Positions 38,399 through 49,604 of a stretch of 64,000 nucleotides of DNA are shown here, in pieces (position 1 is the stretch's first letter; every line of letters begins with the position of its first letter). The stretch is from Ectopseudomonas composti (GTDB lineage Bacteria; Pseudomonadota; Gammaproteobacteria; Pseudomonadales; Pseudomonadaceae), in the NCBI RefSeq assembly GCF_001567565.1, contig NZ_LSSW01000028.1, positions 284,061 to 348,060 of the forward strand. The letters are read 5' to 3'. Made by a program: the position numbers and the translations under genes. Below the pieces are notes generated by a model, which was not told where the DNA came from, searched no databases, and saw only the letters and a list, made by a program, of their open reading frames with translations.

Positions 38399-39850
38399 TC
38401 AGAACTGGAAGTAGAGGAAGGGGGAGTAGCTCTGCGCCGAGAGCTTGAGCAGCGAGGCGCAGAACAGCAGCAGCAGGGCGCCGCGCACGGCCACCAGGCG
38501 CAGGTCGATGGCCTGCAGGGCGACACCGGCGCTGGCCAGGGTCAGCGCCGGCTCACGGTTGCGGCTGGCGAGGAACTGGCGGGCGCCGTTGACGGCGATC
38601 ACCACCCAGGCCAGCACCAGCGTGACCATCTGCAGGCCGGTGATGCTGGCCAGGGTCAGCCCGCTCAGGTGCCAGTCGCTGAAGCTGAACAGGGCGGCGT
38701 ACATGCGTCCGGCCACGTCCAGGTTCTCGGCGCGGAAGATCACCCAGCCGAGCATCACCAGCAGCAGGGTGAAGGCCCATTTCAGCGGGTTGAACAGCGT
38801 CGGTGCGGCCTTTACGCCGAGGGCGCGCTCGATGGCCAGCCAGGTGCCGTGCCAGGCGCCCCAGATCAGGAAGGTCCAGTTGGCGCCGTGCCAGAAACCG
38901 CCGAGCAGCATGGTCAGGAACAGGTTGCGGTAGGTGTTGAAGGTGCCGTGACGGTTGCCACCCAGCGGTACGTAGAGATAGTCACGCAGCCAGGTCGACA
39001 GGCTGATGTGCCAGCGCCGCCAGAACTCGGTGATCGACTGGCTGATATAGGGCTGGTTGAAGTTCTCCATGAAGCGAAAGCCCATCATCAGGCCCAGACC
39101 GATGGCCATGTCGCTGTAGCCGGAGAAGTCGAAGTACAGCTGCGCGGTGTAGGCGATCATGCCCAGCCAGGCGTCGCCGGTGCTGGGGTTCTGCAGGGCG
39201 AAGCAGTGATCGACCAGCGGTGCCAGGCTGTCGGCGATGAACACCTTCTTGACGAAGCCTTGCATGAAGCGCGTGGCGCCTTCGCTGAACTTGTCCAGGC
39301 TGTGCGTGCGGTCGGTGAACTGGTCGGCCAGGTCCTTGTAGCGCAGCACCGGGCCGGCGATCAGCTGGGGGAACAGGGCGATGAACGCGGCGAAGTTGAT
39401 CAGGTTGCGCGTCGGCTCGGTGTCCTTGCGGTACACGTCGATCAGGTAGCTGATCGACTGGAAGATGTAGAAGGAGATACCGATCGGCAGGATCACCGAG
39501 GTCAGCACGAAGGGCTCGAGGCCGAAGGATTCGAGCACGGCATTGATGTTGGCCACGCCGAAGTTGGCGTACTTGAAGTAGCCCAGCGTGGCCAGGTTGC
39601 CGATCACCCCGGCCACCACCCAGCGGCGTGCGGTCTCGGTGCCGGCATGCGCATGGATACGCAGGCCGAAGATGTAGTTCCACATCGTCACGGCCGCGAA
39701 CAGCAGGAGGAAATCCACCCGCCACCAGGCATAGAAGGTGTAGCTGCCGATCAGGATCAGCAGGTTGCGCCCGCGATTCGGGCACAGGTAATACAAGCCG
39801 AGGAAGATCGGCAGGAACAGGAACAAAAAGACGTTGGATGAAAAGACCAT
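38399..39850 (-). CDS. algI: Alginate O-acetyltransferase AlgI (MBOAT family)
   Basis: 483 residues, polytopic, moving acetyl groups across the inner membrane. MVFSSNVFLFLFLPIFLGLYY start, LFPQLIAGPVLRYKDLADQF, the MBOAT core FWRRWHISLSTWLRDYLYVPLGGN and the invariant His in GGFWHGANWTFLIWGAWHG. P. aeruginosa AlgI is about 520 residues, so this one is slightly shorter at the C-terminus. It begins after a 153-bp REP-bearing gap behind algL. Confidence 0.95.
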   Translation of the reverse strand: MVFSSNVFLFLFLPIFLGLYYLCPNRGRNLLILIGSYTFYAWWRVDFLLLFAAVTMWNYIFGLRIHAHAGTETARRWVVAGVIGNLATLGYFKYANFGVANINAVLESFGLEPFVLTSVILPIGISFYIFQSISYLIDVYRKDTEPTRNLINFAAFIALFPQLIAGPVLRYKDLADQFTDRTHSLDKFSEGATRFMQGFVKKVFIADSLAPLVDHCFALQNPSTGDAWLGMIAYTAQLYFDFSGYSDMAIGLGLMMGFRFMENFNQPYISQSITEFWRRWHISLSTWLRDYLYVPLGGNRHGTFNTYRNLFLTMLLGGFWHGANWTFLIWGAWHGTWLAIERALGVKAAPTLFNPLKWAFTLLLVMLGWVIFRAENLDVAGRMYAALFSFSDWHLSGLTLASITGLQMVTLVLAWVVIAVNGARQFLASRNREPALTLASAGVALQAIDLRLVAVRGALLLLFCASLLKLSAQSYSPFLYFQF

Positions 39851-39924
39851 CCGTGCTTCTCCGAAAACAGCCGGGGCAGCGCCCCCCTTTCCCCCCGCGA
39901 GCGGAGGGTTTGTTTTGTTACGTC

Positions 39925-39993
39925 CTGTAGGAGCGGCTGGGCGGCATTCCGCTTCAGCCGCGAAAAAAATCGCGGCTGAAGCCGCTCCTACAA
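39925..39993. repeat. Inverted REP pair in the algL-algI gap
   Basis: CTGTAGGAGCGGCTG at the left and CGGCTGAAGCCGCTCCTACA at the right face each other. The left copy is interrupted by GGCGGCATTCCGC before its TTCAGCCGCG half. It lies within the operon, between the algL stop and algI start, and in the transcript would form a long stem. Confidence 0.85.
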
Positions 39994-40003
39994 GAGCAGT
40001 GCA

Positions 40004-41080
40004 TCAACGCCCGCCGTCGAACACCTGGGTCACCTCGCCACCCAGACGGAAGCTGTTGAACGGCCCCATCTCCTGGTTCAGTTCACGGGTCTGCTCGCTG
40101 CAGGCGTAGAGGCTGCAGTAGGGCGCCAGCCAGGCGTACTTGAAGTGCTTGCGCAGCTCGCTCATGTCCTGCTTGGCGCCGGTACGCTGGGCGAACGCTG
40201 CCGGGTTGCGCGCGCCCTGCAGCACCCGTTCGGCCAGGCGCTGCAGGGCGCCGTGATTCTCGCCACGCAGGTCGACCTGGTTGGCCTCGGCGAACGCGGC
40301 GATCATCGCCAGCGGTGGCAGGGCGTAGTTGTGGTAGGCCAGGGCACGTTGGCTGCGGCGCATTTCGTTGGCCAGGTAGCCCTCGTTGTCGACCTGATTG
40401 GCGGCGATGCGGAACTGGCTGACGGACCAGTCGAACAGGTCGCGACGATCGTCGATCACCGCCACCGCCATGACCGACCAGGCGGCCCAGTAACTGTGGT
40501 TGTTGATCTTGCGCAGCGGCAGGTCGCTCCACTCACGTACCGTGTGCTCGGCCAGGCGAGTGAACCAGGCTTCGATGCGGGCGCTCTGCTGCGGGTAAGC
40601 GGCCAGTGGCTGCGACTCGGAAAACTTCAGGCGCAGCCAGGCGCCGGCCAGGCTGCCGAGTGCCCATTTGCGCATCGACTTGCCGGTGTGGTTGAACTGA
40701 TCGGACTCCAGCGCATCGGCGCTGGCCCACTGGTCGAGCCATTCGATGGCGCATTCCAGCCGCTCCGGCTGACCGGTGCGCATGTAGCCGGTGATCATCC
40801 GCCCGGCTTCCTTCTCCAGGCGGGTGATGTGCGAGGTCTGCTCGCGGAAGTTCTTCTCCGCCTTGCGGTTGAGGGTGGCGCGTGCCTTGCCGGAACCCTC
40901 GTACTTGCTGGTGAACTGCAACTCACCGGTGTACGGCTGCGGCACCGCCGGGCAGGCAGGGGCCTTGCCCTCGCGCTGGCCCACGGCGGCGTAGTAGCCC
41001 GTCGGCGGTTGCAGCGCGGCGAAGGCCGGGGCGCTGAGTAGCAGCGCCACAAGGGTGAAGGGTGCGAGTCGTGCAGGCAT
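40004..41080 (-). CDS. algL: Alginate lyase AlgL (PL5)
   Basis: 358 residues with signal peptide ending PAFA. Polysaccharide lyase family 5 signatures are visible: [40 protein letters not shown] and the catalytic-region [16 protein letters not shown], with [12 protein letters not shown] later. It degrades alginate that escapes into the periplasm. GGAGG precedes the ATG. Gap of 10 bp after algX. Confidence 0.96.
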   Translation of the reverse strand: MPARLAPFTLVALLLSAPAFAALQPPTGYYAAVGQREGKAPACPAVPQPYTGELQFTSKYEGSGKARATLNRKAEKNFREQTSHITRLEKEAGRMITGYMRTGQPERLECAIEWLDQWASADALESDQFNHTGKSMRKWALGSLAGAWLRLKFSESQPLAAYPQQSARIEAWFTRLAEHTVREWSDLPLRKINNHSYWAAWSVMAVAVIDDRRDLFDWSVSQFRIAANQVDNEGYLANEMRRSQRALAYHNYALPPLAMIAAFAEANQVDLRGENHGALQRLAERVLQGARNPAAFAQRTGAKQDMSELRKHFKYAWLAPYCSLYACSEQTRELNQEMGPFNSFRLGGEVTQVFDGGR

Positions 41081-41090
41081 GGTGGCCTCC

Positions 41091-42521
41091 TCAGTCGTTC
41101 GCGTGATGCTGCGCGACCTGCTGGCCAGGCCCGCTCGGGCGCTGGCACAGGCTGGCCTGGACTTTCAGGTCGTCGGCGCTGTCTTCGGGCTTCTGGATTT
41201 CCAGGGCGAAGAAGTTCTCGTCGCCCCAGCCCGGCTCGTCGCGCAGCTCCACGGCGAAGCGTCCGTCGGTGTCGACGGTGTTGGGTTTTTCCAGCTTGAG
41301 CTGCTCGCGGCGGCCGTTGAGGTACCAGATGGTGGCGTCGACGCGCTTGACCGATGGATCGCTGAAGCGCAGATCGAGCTGGTGGCGGTTGCCGCGCAGG
41401 GTCAGCAGCTTGTTCTCGCCGTTGACCAGCACTTCGTTGCTGCCCGGATGCAGGCGTTTTTTGCTGCTCAGCAGCTCGGTCTGGCCGCTGCAGCCGTTGT
41501 TCAGGGTGGCCATCAGCTGGCGGTGGATCTTGTCCGAGGCCAGGTCGTAGAGCGGCGAGAATTCCCAGATCAGGACCTTCGGCGGATCGTTCTGGAACGA
41601 ATCGCTGGCCAGGTATTCGAGCATCGCACCTTCCAGGCCGCCGCCGGGGAAGGCGGCGTTGAGCACGTCGGTGCCCAGGTATTGTTCGAGGAAGCCGCCG
41701 AAGTTGTAGTTCTTGCCACTGTGGCTGGTACCGATCAAGGCAATCTGCGGGCTGCTCTCATCGCCGAACAGGGCGTCGCCATCGCTGGCATTCTTCGGTT
41801 CGGTGATGAACTGATCGACGTACTGCACCGCATAACCGGTGCCACACAGTTGGCTGGCGACGTTCTGCATGGTGCCGGTCTTGCCCATCAGGCCGACGCG
41901 TTCGGTGACGAATTCCTTGTGCGGAATATCTTCGAAGCCGGGGATGCGTTTGACCGTTTCGGCCACCAGGCGCGCGGTGCGCTCGGCGCCGTAAGGTGTC
42001 CAGTGCTGGTCGCGGCGGAAGTAGAACTCCTTGGCATCCTTCTCGTCGGTAAGCCCGCTCAGATCCGGCACCCAGATGCCCAGCTGCTCGAAGCGGCTCA
42101 GCGCCTGACGATAGTTGCGCAGGGCCTTGTCGTAGTCGAAACGTTCATAGTCGGCCGGGCGCAGCTTGCTGCGATTGACCAGGCCACGGGTCGGTTGGTA
42201 GACCACCACCAGCTCCACGCCACGCTGCTTGAGGCCGTCGCGCAACTCCTTGAGGCGTTGGTAGCCGACCTCGCTGGTGCCGAACTCGGTGCGCAGGTCC
42301 TCGACGCTGCGGAATAGCCAGCCCTCGTCGGCATCCATCAGGGTGACGAAGTTCTTCATGTAGTTGGTGGTGTAGCGGCTGGCATCGTGCGCGGCCGGGC
42401 ACAGCGAGCAGCAGTCTTCGACCTGGTAGTGCGGTGCCTGGCGCTCTTCGGCCTGCAGGTTGCTGCCGAAGGCGGCGCAGGTCACTGCCAGGGCCAGGGT
42501 TTTCAGTTTGTATGCGGTCAT
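41091..42521 (-). CDS. algX: Alginate biosynthesis protein AlgX (O-acetyltransferase)
   Basis: 476 residues with signal peptide. The SGNH-like domain has [15 protein letters not shown] and nucleophile Ser in [17 protein letters not shown]; the C-terminal part is the alginate-binding module with [12 protein letters not shown] near the end. Cysteines [12 protein letters not shown] match the family. It acetylates polymer and interacts with AlgK. 11 bp after algG. Confidence 0.96.
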   Translation of the reverse strand: MTAYKLKTLALAVTCAAFGSNLQAEERQAPHYQVEDCCSLCPAAHDASRYTTNYMKNFVTLMDADEGWLFRSVEDLRTEFGTSEVGYQRLKELRDGLKQRGVELVVVYQPTRGLVNRSKLRPADYERFDYDKALRNYRQALSRFEQLGIWVPDLSGLTDEKDAKEFYFRRDQHWTPYGAERTARLVAETVKRIPGFEDIPHKEFVTERVGLMGKTGTMQNVASQLCGTGYAVQYVDQFITEPKNASDGDALFGDESSPQIALIGTSHSGKNYNFGGFLEQYLGTDVLNAAFPGGGLEGAMLEYLASDSFQNDPPKVLIWEFSPLYDLASDKIHRQLMATLNNGCSGQTELLSSKKRLHPGSNEVLVNGENKLLTLRGNRHQLDLRFSDPSVKRVDATIWYLNGRREQLKLEKPNTVDTDGRFAVELRDEPGWGDENFFALEIQKPEDSADDLKVQASLCQRPSGPGQQVAQHHAND

Positions 42522-42532
42522 GGGAGGCCTCG

Positions 42533-44068
42533 TCAGTTGGTCATCGGCTCGGGCTCGATCGGGTCGATGAGCACGGGCAGGCGCTGGCGCACCATGAGGT
42601 CAAGGATTTCGTCCTGCTTCTCGCCGAGGATGCCGGCGAGCTGGATACCGGCGCTCTTGCGCGGCGCGAGCATCTTCACGCGGTACAGCTCGACCGACAG
42701 CGGCGAGTCGATATTGATCGGGCTGGAGCCGTTACCGGCCAGGGTGCCGCCGACGATGATCATCGAGATCTTGGTGTCGAACGGGTCGAGCTTGAGGTCG
42801 CGGTCGGTGTCGGACAGATCCTTGATGTGGCCGTACACGCCGGTGAGCTGGTTCATCGCCGAGAGGTTGTCGTAGAGGCGGATGTTCTCGCTGTTGCGGA
42901 TGCGGATGCCGTGGCGCTGGTTGCGCATTACCTGGTTGCCCCACAGCAGGTTGTCGCCGCTCTCGTACAGGGTGATGCCGTCGGAGTGGTTGCCGTGCAC
43001 GCGGTTGTAGGCGATCAGATTGCGTTCGCTGTTACGGTCGATGACCACACCGGAGAGCTTGTTGTCGTAGCTCTCGTTGTTGATGATCCAGCTGTCGTTG
43101 ACCTCGCGGGAGATGATGATGCCGTGCTTCTTCTTGGTGCCGTACACGGTGTTCTCGGCGATGATCAGGCCGTGCGAGCGGTCGTGCGGGTCGATGCCGT
43201 AGACGATGTTGTCGCGGTAGGTGTTGCCCTTGATCACCACGTTCTGCGCTTCGTAGCAGTAGAAGCCGTACCAGTGGTCGACGAACTCCGAGTCGATCAG
43301 CCAGCCGGTCGGCTCCGGGCGTTGCAGGCGCTCGTGCATGTTCGGCGTGTACTGGGTGATCGATACGCCATAGGACTTGGAGTTGTCGTAGCCCAGGCTG
43401 GTCAGCACGCTACCGGCGATGTACAGCTCGCTGCCGCCCCAGGACACCAGGAACGGGCGGAATTCCTTGCCGTTGTCACGCATGGTCGCCGGGCCGTTGT
43501 CGGCCTCGCGCCAGGCGGTGACGCGGGTGTCGGTGAGGAACATCAGGCCATCGTTGACCAGGAACGAGCCGCGCTCCTGCGACAGGCGCAGCTCACGGGT
43601 TTCCTTGCCCACGTGCAGCGTCGCGCCTTCGGCCACGACGATGGGCAGGCGGGCGATGTATACGCCCGGCTGCTGCTCGGCGAACTGGCTGTCGGGCAGG
43701 GCCTTGGCCAGGTCCTGAGGGGTGACCAGACCACCTTCGATGAAGATCGCCTGGGGCATGCCCTGCTGGCGCTTGATCCATTCACGGAGGCGCTCGTTGC
43801 CGCCGGTGAAGTCTTTCAGCGCGTCCTGGCGCAGCATGCGCCGAACGACCACCTGGCCTTTCTCGCCTTGTGGAATCTTCGCCAGCACGGCCTCCTTGGT
43901 GTAGCCGGACAGGTCCGGCAGCTTCGGAGCTTCCAAGTGCAGCTCGTCTGCCGGTGCGCTGCGCACGCGGTAGTCGAACTGGTGCTGTATCGGGTTGGCC
44001 TGGGCCAGCGGCGCCGTGAGGCACAGCGCGCTGAGCAGCAGGGGTAGGGCTAAACCGTTGGGTTGCAT
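42533..44068 (-). CDS. algG: Mannuronan C5-epimerase AlgG
   Basis: 511 residues, periplasmic after a signal peptide (ALPLLLSALCLTAPLAQA). A right-handed beta-helix with repeating N/D-rich turns. The catalytic DPHDRSHG motif is present (GIDPHDRSHGLIIAENT), and VYESGDNLLW-type turns (LYESGDNLLWGNQV) follow. It converts mannuronate to guluronate in the polymer and protects it from AlgL. P. aeruginosa AlgG is about 543 residues; the difference is N-terminal. Confidence 0.96.
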   Translation of the reverse strand: MQPNGLALPLLLSALCLTAPLAQANPIQHQFDYRVRSAPADELHLEAPKLPDLSGYTKEAVLAKIPQGEKGQVVVRRMLRQDALKDFTGGNERLREWIKRQQGMPQAIFIEGGLVTPQDLAKALPDSQFAEQQPGVYIARLPIVVAEGATLHVGKETRELRLSQERGSFLVNDGLMFLTDTRVTAWREADNGPATMRDNGKEFRPFLVSWGGSELYIAGSVLTSLGYDNSKSYGVSITQYTPNMHERLQRPEPTGWLIDSEFVDHWYGFYCYEAQNVVIKGNTYRDNIVYGIDPHDRSHGLIIAENTVYGTKKKHGIIISREVNDSWIINNESYDNKLSGVVIDRNSERNLIAYNRVHGNHSDGITLYESGDNLLWGNQVMRNQRHGIRIRNSENIRLYDNLSAMNQLTGVYGHIKDLSDTDRDLKLDPFDTKISMIIVGGTLAGNGSSPINIDSPLSVELYRVKMLAPRKSAGIQLAGILGEKQDEILDLMVRQRLPVLIDPIEPEPMTN

Positions 44069-44079
44069 GATCCGATCCC

Positions 44080-45519
44080 TCAGAAGCGCCAGATGAAGTC
44101 GACGAAGGCGCGGTGCATCACCGAGTCGGTGCCGCTGCCGTAGGCGTCGCCCGGCAGGAACACGCCGGCGCGCAGGCGTACCAGGGCCGAACGCTCGTCC
44201 AGTTGTTCGGCGACGGCCGCCGGCAGCAGGCCCTGCTTGAAGTAGCGGGTCAGCACCAGGTCGACTTCCTGACCGATGTCTTTTTCGCCAGCCACCAGCG
44301 GTGCGGTGATGCCGCTGTCGCCGACATCCTGGTCGCCATCGACGCGCCAGAAACGGTGGTAGACCAGGCTGGCGTCGTAGTCCTCGTTCAGCTCCCAGGA
44401 GCTGAAGGCGCTGGCCACCTGCAGGTTGGAAAGTTCGCCGCGGAAGGCCTCGCCGTAACGGTGCAGGCGCGACTGGACGCCGGTGAAGTTGGCGCGGTTG
44501 CTTTCCAGACCGGTCTGCATGAACTGGTGCGATTCGCTTTCATCGCCACCGCCGCTACCACGGGAGTAGGCGGCACCGACCTTCCAGTGCTCGTCGAGTT
44601 CGTAGCGCAGGCCCAGATCCACGGCCCAGGCGTCGACGTCCTGGCTGCGCGAGCCGGTGGCCAGACGTTCGTCGCCCACCACCTGCTGCTGCAGCTGGTC
44701 GGTGTCGCCCTTGAGCCAGGTGAACTGCGCCCAGTAGGCGAGACGGTTGCGCGAATCGCGCTCGAAGAAGCCGCCATCGGCATGCAGGCCGAACCAGGTC
44801 AGGTCACCGGTGTAGCGTTTGCTCAGCTCGTCGATGCGCTCGCCGGGGTTGGCCAGGTGGCCGTCGTCGCGGCTGTGGTGCAGGTTGGCGCCGATGCGGT
44901 GGCCGGGCGTCCACTGGTAGTCGAGGCCGGCGAAGTAGTGACGGCGATCCTCGTCCTCGGGGGCCAGGTCATCGAGGTCGGTGCGGTAGTCGGAGAAGCG
45001 CTCGGCGACCCCGGCAGTGGCTTGCAGCAAGGTGGTATCGAACTGCCATTGCACGGCTTCGATATTGCTGTCCCACCAGGCGCCGTCGGTGCTGCGCAGG
45101 CGCTGGCGACCCACACGCAGGTGCTCGCCCGGGTAGGCGGTGAGGCCGGCGTAGTCGACCCAGAACTCGCGCATGGCCAGGTAGCTCTTGTCCGGCTGGC
45201 GCGCATCGCTGCGCTGCGTGCTGTCTTCGCCGTCGTCCTGCAGCGGGTCGGTTTCGATGGTGTCGGTGGCGGTGACCGCCTGGCCCATGGCGAAGGCGCT
45301 CCAGTCACCGCGCTGGCCATAGACCCAGGGGCGCAGATCGAGGCCGATGCCGTTTACGTCGCCACCGTCACGGGTGCCGAGGTCGCGGTCGTCTTCCGAT
45401 TGCGCGGTGATCTTCACATCCAGGCCGAAGTTCTTCGGCGCATCCGCCGCCCAGGCCGCGCTGGCTGCCAGCAGGCTGGCGCTCAGGCCCAGCTGGCTGA
45501 CGATCTTGTTCAACTGCAT
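44080..45519 (-). CDS. algE: Alginate outer-membrane export porin AlgE
   Basis: 479 residues from the ATG at 45519, which has AAGGA 7 bases upstream and begins a clean signal peptide ([20 protein letters not shown] then AAWA). An earlier ATG at 45537, overlapping the algK stop, is the alternative. Mature protein starts [20 protein letters not shown], then [30 protein letters not shown] strands, and ends with the barrel signature [11 protein letters not shown]. It is an 18-stranded anionic pore. Confidence 0.95.
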   Translation of the reverse strand: MQLNKIVSQLGLSASLLAASAAWAADAPKNFGLDVKITAQSEDDRDLGTRDGGDVNGIGLDLRPWVYGQRGDWSAFAMGQAVTATDTIETDPLQDDGEDSTQRSDARQPDKSYLAMREFWVDYAGLTAYPGEHLRVGRQRLRSTDGAWWDSNIEAVQWQFDTTLLQATAGVAERFSDYRTDLDDLAPEDEDRRHYFAGLDYQWTPGHRIGANLHHSRDDGHLANPGERIDELSKRYTGDLTWFGLHADGGFFERDSRNRLAYWAQFTWLKGDTDQLQQQVVGDERLATGSRSQDVDAWAVDLGLRYELDEHWKVGAAYSRGSGGGDESESHQFMQTGLESNRANFTGVQSRLHRYGEAFRGELSNLQVASAFSSWELNEDYDASLVYHRFWRVDGDQDVGDSGITAPLVAGEKDIGQEVDLVLTRYFKQGLLPAAVAEQLDERSALVRLRAGVFLPGDAYGSGTDSVMHRAFVDFIWRF

Positions 45520-45533
45520 GCGTGAATCCTTGT

Positions 45534-46904
45534 TCATGGCTGGCTCGCCTGCAGGGCGGCCTGCTGCTGCAGGACGATGCCGCGTGCATCGCGCTCTTCA
45601 CGCAGCAGGCGTTGGCCTTCGGCCAGTTGTGCCGGGGTCAGGTTCGCGGTCACCGCGTGGGCCAGCTCGATGGTCGGCGGCGTGTTGCGCGGCAGGGCCA
45701 GTTGGCTGAATACGTAGGCGTTGACCGGGTTGGGCTTGACCCCACGGCCCTGGCTGAACATCTGCGCCAGGGCGAAGTCGGCGCTGAGCTGACCGGCGCG
45801 CGCGGCACTGAGCAGGTGATCGAGAGCTTTTTGCGCGTAGACCTCGCCGAGGTAGCCGCGCAGGTAGATCTGCCCCAGGTAGTAATTGGCGCTGGGCTCA
45901 CTCGGCGCCGCCTTGCGCAGGTGCTCTTCGGCTTTCTTCGGCTGCTGCGGCAGCAGCTTGCCTTCGTAGTACAGGCGTCCGAGCAGCAGTTCGGCGCGTG
46001 GCAGGGCAGCGTCGCGGCCCTTGTCCAGGTAACCGAGCAGGGTGTCGGTATCGCCCTGTCCCGGATAGTCGTAGAGCAGGCGCGCGAGGCTGACCCAGGC
46101 GGCCGGGTAGTTCGGCGCGATGGCTTCGAGCAGGTCCTGCGCCAGCTGCGGTTGCGGCTGGCCCAGCTCAGGATCGCTGAGGACCTGGGCCACGGACTCG
46201 ACCTGATTGGGCGAAACGTTACCGACGCGATAACCCGCCAGCAGTTGCTCGATCAGTACCTGGCGGTCGTCTTCGCGGTTCTGCTTCTGGTACACCGTGG
46301 CCAGTTCGGCGTAGCAGGCGTCGTTGCTGGCCAGGCGAGCCTGGCAGATGCGCTCGATCTCACCCAGGTGCTGGTCGTAGGTGCCATCGGTGCGATACAG
46401 AAGAATCTGCGCCAGTTCTGCCTGCGGCAGACCCTGCTGGCGCCAGTCTTGGATACGTTGCGCGAGGTTCATGGCGGGAAAGTCCTGTGGGTAGAACAGG
46501 TAGAGTTCGGTCAGCGGCAGCAGCGCGCTCGGCTCGCGAGCCTGCGCTGCACTCTCCAGCAGCTCGGCGGCTTCCTTGCGCTCGGCCAGGGTGCTGCCGG
46601 GCTTGCGCACCAGCAGCTTGCCGAGGCGCGCCTTGGCACGCGGCGAGCCGTCCAGGGCCTGGCGGTAGATGCGCTCGGCCTCATCCAGATCCTGGGTCTG
46701 GCCGCCTGCTGCGTAGATGTCGGCCAGGCCGATCTGCGCGCCGCTGTAACCCATCTCGGCAAGCTGGCGAAAATGCCACTCGGCCGTCTGCTGGTCGCCA
46801 CTTTGCAGGGCTTCGCGGGCCAGGCGCTCATCCGGCAGGCCGGCGCAACCGGCCAGCGTGGCGCTGACGGCAAGGCCGAGCAGGGCAGGGCGAAGTAGGG
46901 GCAT
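45534..46904 (-). CDS. algK: Outer-membrane lipoprotein AlgK, TPR scaffold of the alginate exporter
   Basis: 456 residues. Lipobox LAGCAG (Cys near residue 17), then Sel1/TPR-like repeats such as [20 protein letters not shown] and [18 protein letters not shown]. It localises AlgE and binds AlgX. The start [11 protein letters not shown] is the conventional one; a GTG at 46910, two codons earlier, has better spacing (6 bases) to AAGGAG and may be the true start. It ends overlapping or just before algE. Confidence 0.94.
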   Translation of the reverse strand: MPLLRPALLGLAVSATLAGCAGLPDERLAREALQSGDQQTAEWHFRQLAEMGYSGAQIGLADIYAAGGQTQDLDEAERIYRQALDGSPRAKARLGKLLVRKPGSTLAERKEAAELLESAAQAREPSALLPLTELYLFYPQDFPAMNLAQRIQDWRQQGLPQAELAQILLYRTDGTYDQHLGEIERICQARLASNDACYAELATVYQKQNREDDRQVLIEQLLAGYRVGNVSPNQVESVAQVLSDPELGQPQPQLAQDLLEAIAPNYPAAWVSLARLLYDYPGQGDTDTLLGYLDKGRDAALPRAELLLGRLYYEGKLLPQQPKKAEEHLRKAAPSEPSANYYLGQIYLRGYLGEVYAQKALDHLLSAARAGQLSADFALAQMFSQGRGVKPNPVNAYVFSQLALPRNTPPTIELAHAVTANLTPAQLAEGQRLLREERDARGIVLQQQAALQASQP

Positions 46905-46920
46905 GCTCACGGCGATCTCC

Positions 46921-48084
46921 TTATCGACCTGCCGCGACGGCGCGATCGACCAGCCAGTCCAGCGACGGGCCACGGTCGATGACCACGTCCACCGGTTGCC
47001 CGGCGAGGCTGGCTGGCAGGGTTTCCTCGGGCTGGATCACCACGCGGATGTCCGAGCTCAGGCCACCGTCATGCAGCGCGCTGCTGACGATCTCACCACG
47101 CCGCGACTGGTCTTCGCCCGCCACCTTGAAGGTCACCGGGGTGCCAGGGCGTGCCTGTTCCAGGTGGCGGTAGGGGAAGCTGGCGCTGACGGTGGCGATG
47201 CCGTCCTGTGGCACCAGTTCGAAGATCACGTCGCCCTTGCTGGCGAACTGGCCGTCGGCCACCAGCTGGCGGGAGATCTTGCAGTTGCACGGGCTGGTCA
47301 GGGTGCCTTGCATCTCGCGGGCGAACAGCGCTTCGATCTGGCTCGGCTCGAGCTGGTCGTCGCCCAGATGGCCTTTGAGCATTTCCAGCATGCTGGTGGT
47401 GAAGGTGGCAATCGGCGCGCCTTTCTCGACGATGCCGTCGGGTTGCGCCAGGCTCTGCACGCTGCCTTCACGCGGCATGGTCACCTGCAGCGCCGGCAGG
47501 CTGATCTGCGCCGACTGCGCGTGGGTGACGAAGTACAGGCCGTAGATCGATTTGCCGATGTAGCCGAAGGCGGCCAGGCCGATGAGGAAGATGGCGCCGC
47601 TGAAGGTCACGGCGCGCAGGCGGCCGAACATACCCATACCACCGCTGCCGCCGTTCTTGCGCGCCTTGGTGAAGTTGTCGCGCTGCAGGATGTGCAGCAC
47701 TTCGCCGACGTTGACCAGCTCGCCGGCCAGGTGGCTGCTGATCAGGTGGCGCAGGGCTGCGGTCTCGCGGGCGCCGACGCCATGGAACTGGCAGCCGACG
47801 CGGTTGTGCTCGGGCTGCACCGAGTTGACCTGAAATTCCACGTCCAGGCCCAGCACCATGCTGTCGAGCTGGAACTGCAACTGGCCGCGATGGAAGTCGC
47901 CGACCTTGTGCGTGGTCTTTTCGTTGGTGAAGCTGAAGCCGCCGGCAGAGACATCCTGCAGGCGCGCATCGATGCGCTCGCCCTTGGCATTGGTGAAGCG
48001 CAGACGCCCCGGCAGTTTGACGCGGGCGTGCTGGCGCTGGGCCTCGGACTCATGGACGACGTTGTGATTGGCGACGGAGTTCAT
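46921..48084 (-). CDS. alg44: Alginate copolymerase Alg44 (PilZ c-di-GMP receptor)
   Basis: 387 residues. The N-terminal PilZ domain carries both c-di-GMP motifs: RQHAR (RxxxR, about residue 18) and DVSAGG (DxSxxG). One membrane helix (FSGAIFLIGLAAFGYIGKSI, near residue 160) is followed by a periplasmic membrane-fusion-type domain. c-di-GMP binding here activates Alg8. Gap of 26 bp after alg8. Confidence 0.96.
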   Translation of the reverse strand: MNSVANHNVVHESEAQRQHARVKLPGRLRFTNAKGERIDARLQDVSAGGFSFTNEKTTHKVGDFHRGQLQFQLDSMVLGLDVEFQVNSVQPEHNRVGCQFHGVGARETAALRHLISSHLAGELVNVGEVLHILQRDNFTKARKNGGSGGMGMFGRLRAVTFSGAIFLIGLAAFGYIGKSIYGLYFVTHAQSAQISLPALQVTMPREGSVQSLAQPDGIVEKGAPIATFTTSMLEMLKGHLGDDQLEPSQIEALFAREMQGTLTSPCNCKISRQLVADGQFASKGDVIFELVPQDGIATVSASFPYRHLEQARPGTPVTFKVAGEDQSRRGEIVSSALHDGGLSSDIRVVIQPEETLPASLAGQPVDVVIDRGPSLDWLVDRAVAAGR

Positions 48085-48110
48085 GGTGGCTATTTCCTAT
48101 TCGAGTACGG

Positions 48111-49592
48111 TCAAACCAGCGCCAGCAGCGCGGCGATGAAGACACAGGAGGCAGAGAAGGTCATGGCACGCGATGACCAGCTGTTGAACCAATTGGCGAA
48201 GCTGGACAGGCCGCGATTGAGCTTGGTGTTCTGGCGCGTCCAGGACTGCTGGTCGAGGCGGAAGAACACGTAGATCTTCACCAGCGCACCGACGATCTGG
48301 TTGTAATAGAGCAGCGCCGGGTAGGCCGGGCCGATACGGTGCCCGGAGAGCATCAGCAGCAGGGTCAGGATCAGCCGCGTGCAACCGATCCACAGCAGGT
48401 AGATCAGCAGGTACATCAGGCTGTACTTGATGCTGGCGATGATCGCCACGCACAGGCCGAGGATGCAGGTCCACATCGACACACGCTGGTCGAACAGCAC
48501 CAGGCTGGTGAAGGCGCCGAGGCGACCCATGCCCAGACGCAGGGCGCGCGAGTTCTGCCGCAGGTTGTTGCCGTACCAGCGGAACATCAGCTTGCGGCTG
48601 GCCTTGATGAAGCTCTTCTCCGGCGGGTGCTCGACCGTGTTGATCGCTGCATCCGGCACGTAGAAGGTGTCGAAGCCCAGGCGCATCAGGCTGTACCAGC
48701 TGGACTTGTCGTCACCGGTGAGGAACTGGAAGCGGCCGAGGCGCCAGTGCTCCAGGTGATCGCTTTCCACGTCGGTGATGAACTCGGGGTTGGTCACCAC
48801 GCTGGCGCGGAACACCGACATGCGCCCGGTCATGGTCAGTACGCGCTTGGAGAGCGCCATCGAGCACATGTTGAGGTGGCGCTGAGCGAAGCGCAGCTTG
48901 TGCCACTCGCTCATGATGTAGCTGCCGCGTACCTCGCAGAACTCGTTGGTGGTCAGGCCGCCGACGTTGGGGAAGAGCTTGAACCAGGGCACGCACTTGC
49001 GTACCACCTGCGGCTCGAGCACGGTGTCGCCGTCGATCACCGCCACCACCGCATCGCGGTCCGGCATCTGCCGGGAAATGGCGCGGAAACCGTGGGCCAG
49101 GCCGTCACGCTTGCCGGTGCCGGGAATGCGCACGATGTCCAGGCTGACATGCGCCGGCGGCTCGGCCTGGGCCCAGAGGTTCTTGATCAGCAACTCGTCG
49201 GACAGCTCGACGATCGAGCACACCACGGTAGTCGGGTAGCCGCAGTCGATCGCTTCGCGGATCACCGAGCGGTAGACCATTGCTGTGGTCAGCGCCTCGA
49301 TGCGGAAGCTGGTGACCATCAGAAAGACATGAGAGGGGTCGGCGTCCTTGCCGAGTTTTTTAACCTTGCGGCGATACCAGGGATAGACCAGGTAAAGGAA
49401 CAGGCAGCCGCGCACGAAGTGCATGGCCCCCATGGAGTAGCGCCAGATGCCGACGATACCGATGAGCAGGAGGAAGTCCCGCGACTCGGGGTCGAACACC
49501 GTGCGTGGCAGGGCCAGTGCCAGAAGCATCAGCAGGCTGAGATAGAGCATCCAGCCGCTGGCTTGGTTGAGGCCGTTCTTGAGCTTATCCAT
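48111..49592 (-). CDS. alg8: Mannuronan synthase Alg8 (GT2)
   Basis: 493 residues, inner membrane. Three or so N-terminal helices, then a GT-A catalytic domain with [27 protein letters not shown] and the polymer-binding [13 protein letters not shown], and C-terminal helices. It polymerises GDP-mannuronate and needs Alg44 with c-di-GMP. GGAGGCGCAT precedes the ATG; a perfect 12-bp hairpin lies directly upstream, between it and algD. Confidence 0.96.
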   Translation of the reverse strand: MDKLKNGLNQASGWMLYLSLLMLLALALPRTVFDPESRDFLLLIGIVGIWRYSMGAMHFVRGCLFLYLVYPWYRRKVKKLGKDADPSHVFLMVTSFRIEALTTAMVYRSVIREAIDCGYPTTVVCSIVELSDELLIKNLWAQAEPPAHVSLDIVRIPGTGKRDGLAHGFRAISRQMPDRDAVVAVIDGDTVLEPQVVRKCVPWFKLFPNVGGLTTNEFCEVRGSYIMSEWHKLRFAQRHLNMCSMALSKRVLTMTGRMSVFRASVVTNPEFITDVESDHLEHWRLGRFQFLTGDDKSSWYSLMRLGFDTFYVPDAAINTVEHPPEKSFIKASRKLMFRWYGNNLRQNSRALRLGMGRLGAFTSLVLFDQRVSMWTCILGLCVAIIASIKYSLMYLLIYLLWIGCTRLILTLLLMLSGHRIGPAYPALLYYNQIVGALVKIYVFFRLDQQSWTRQNTKLNRGLSSFANWFNSWSSRAMTFSASCVFIAALLALV

Positions 49593-49604
49593 ATGCGCCT
49601 CCGG

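Noticed and set aside
37475..39841. 788-codon plus-strand frame opposite algJ and algI
   Set aside because: Antisense shadow with Gln/Gly/Val-rich sequence and no domain.
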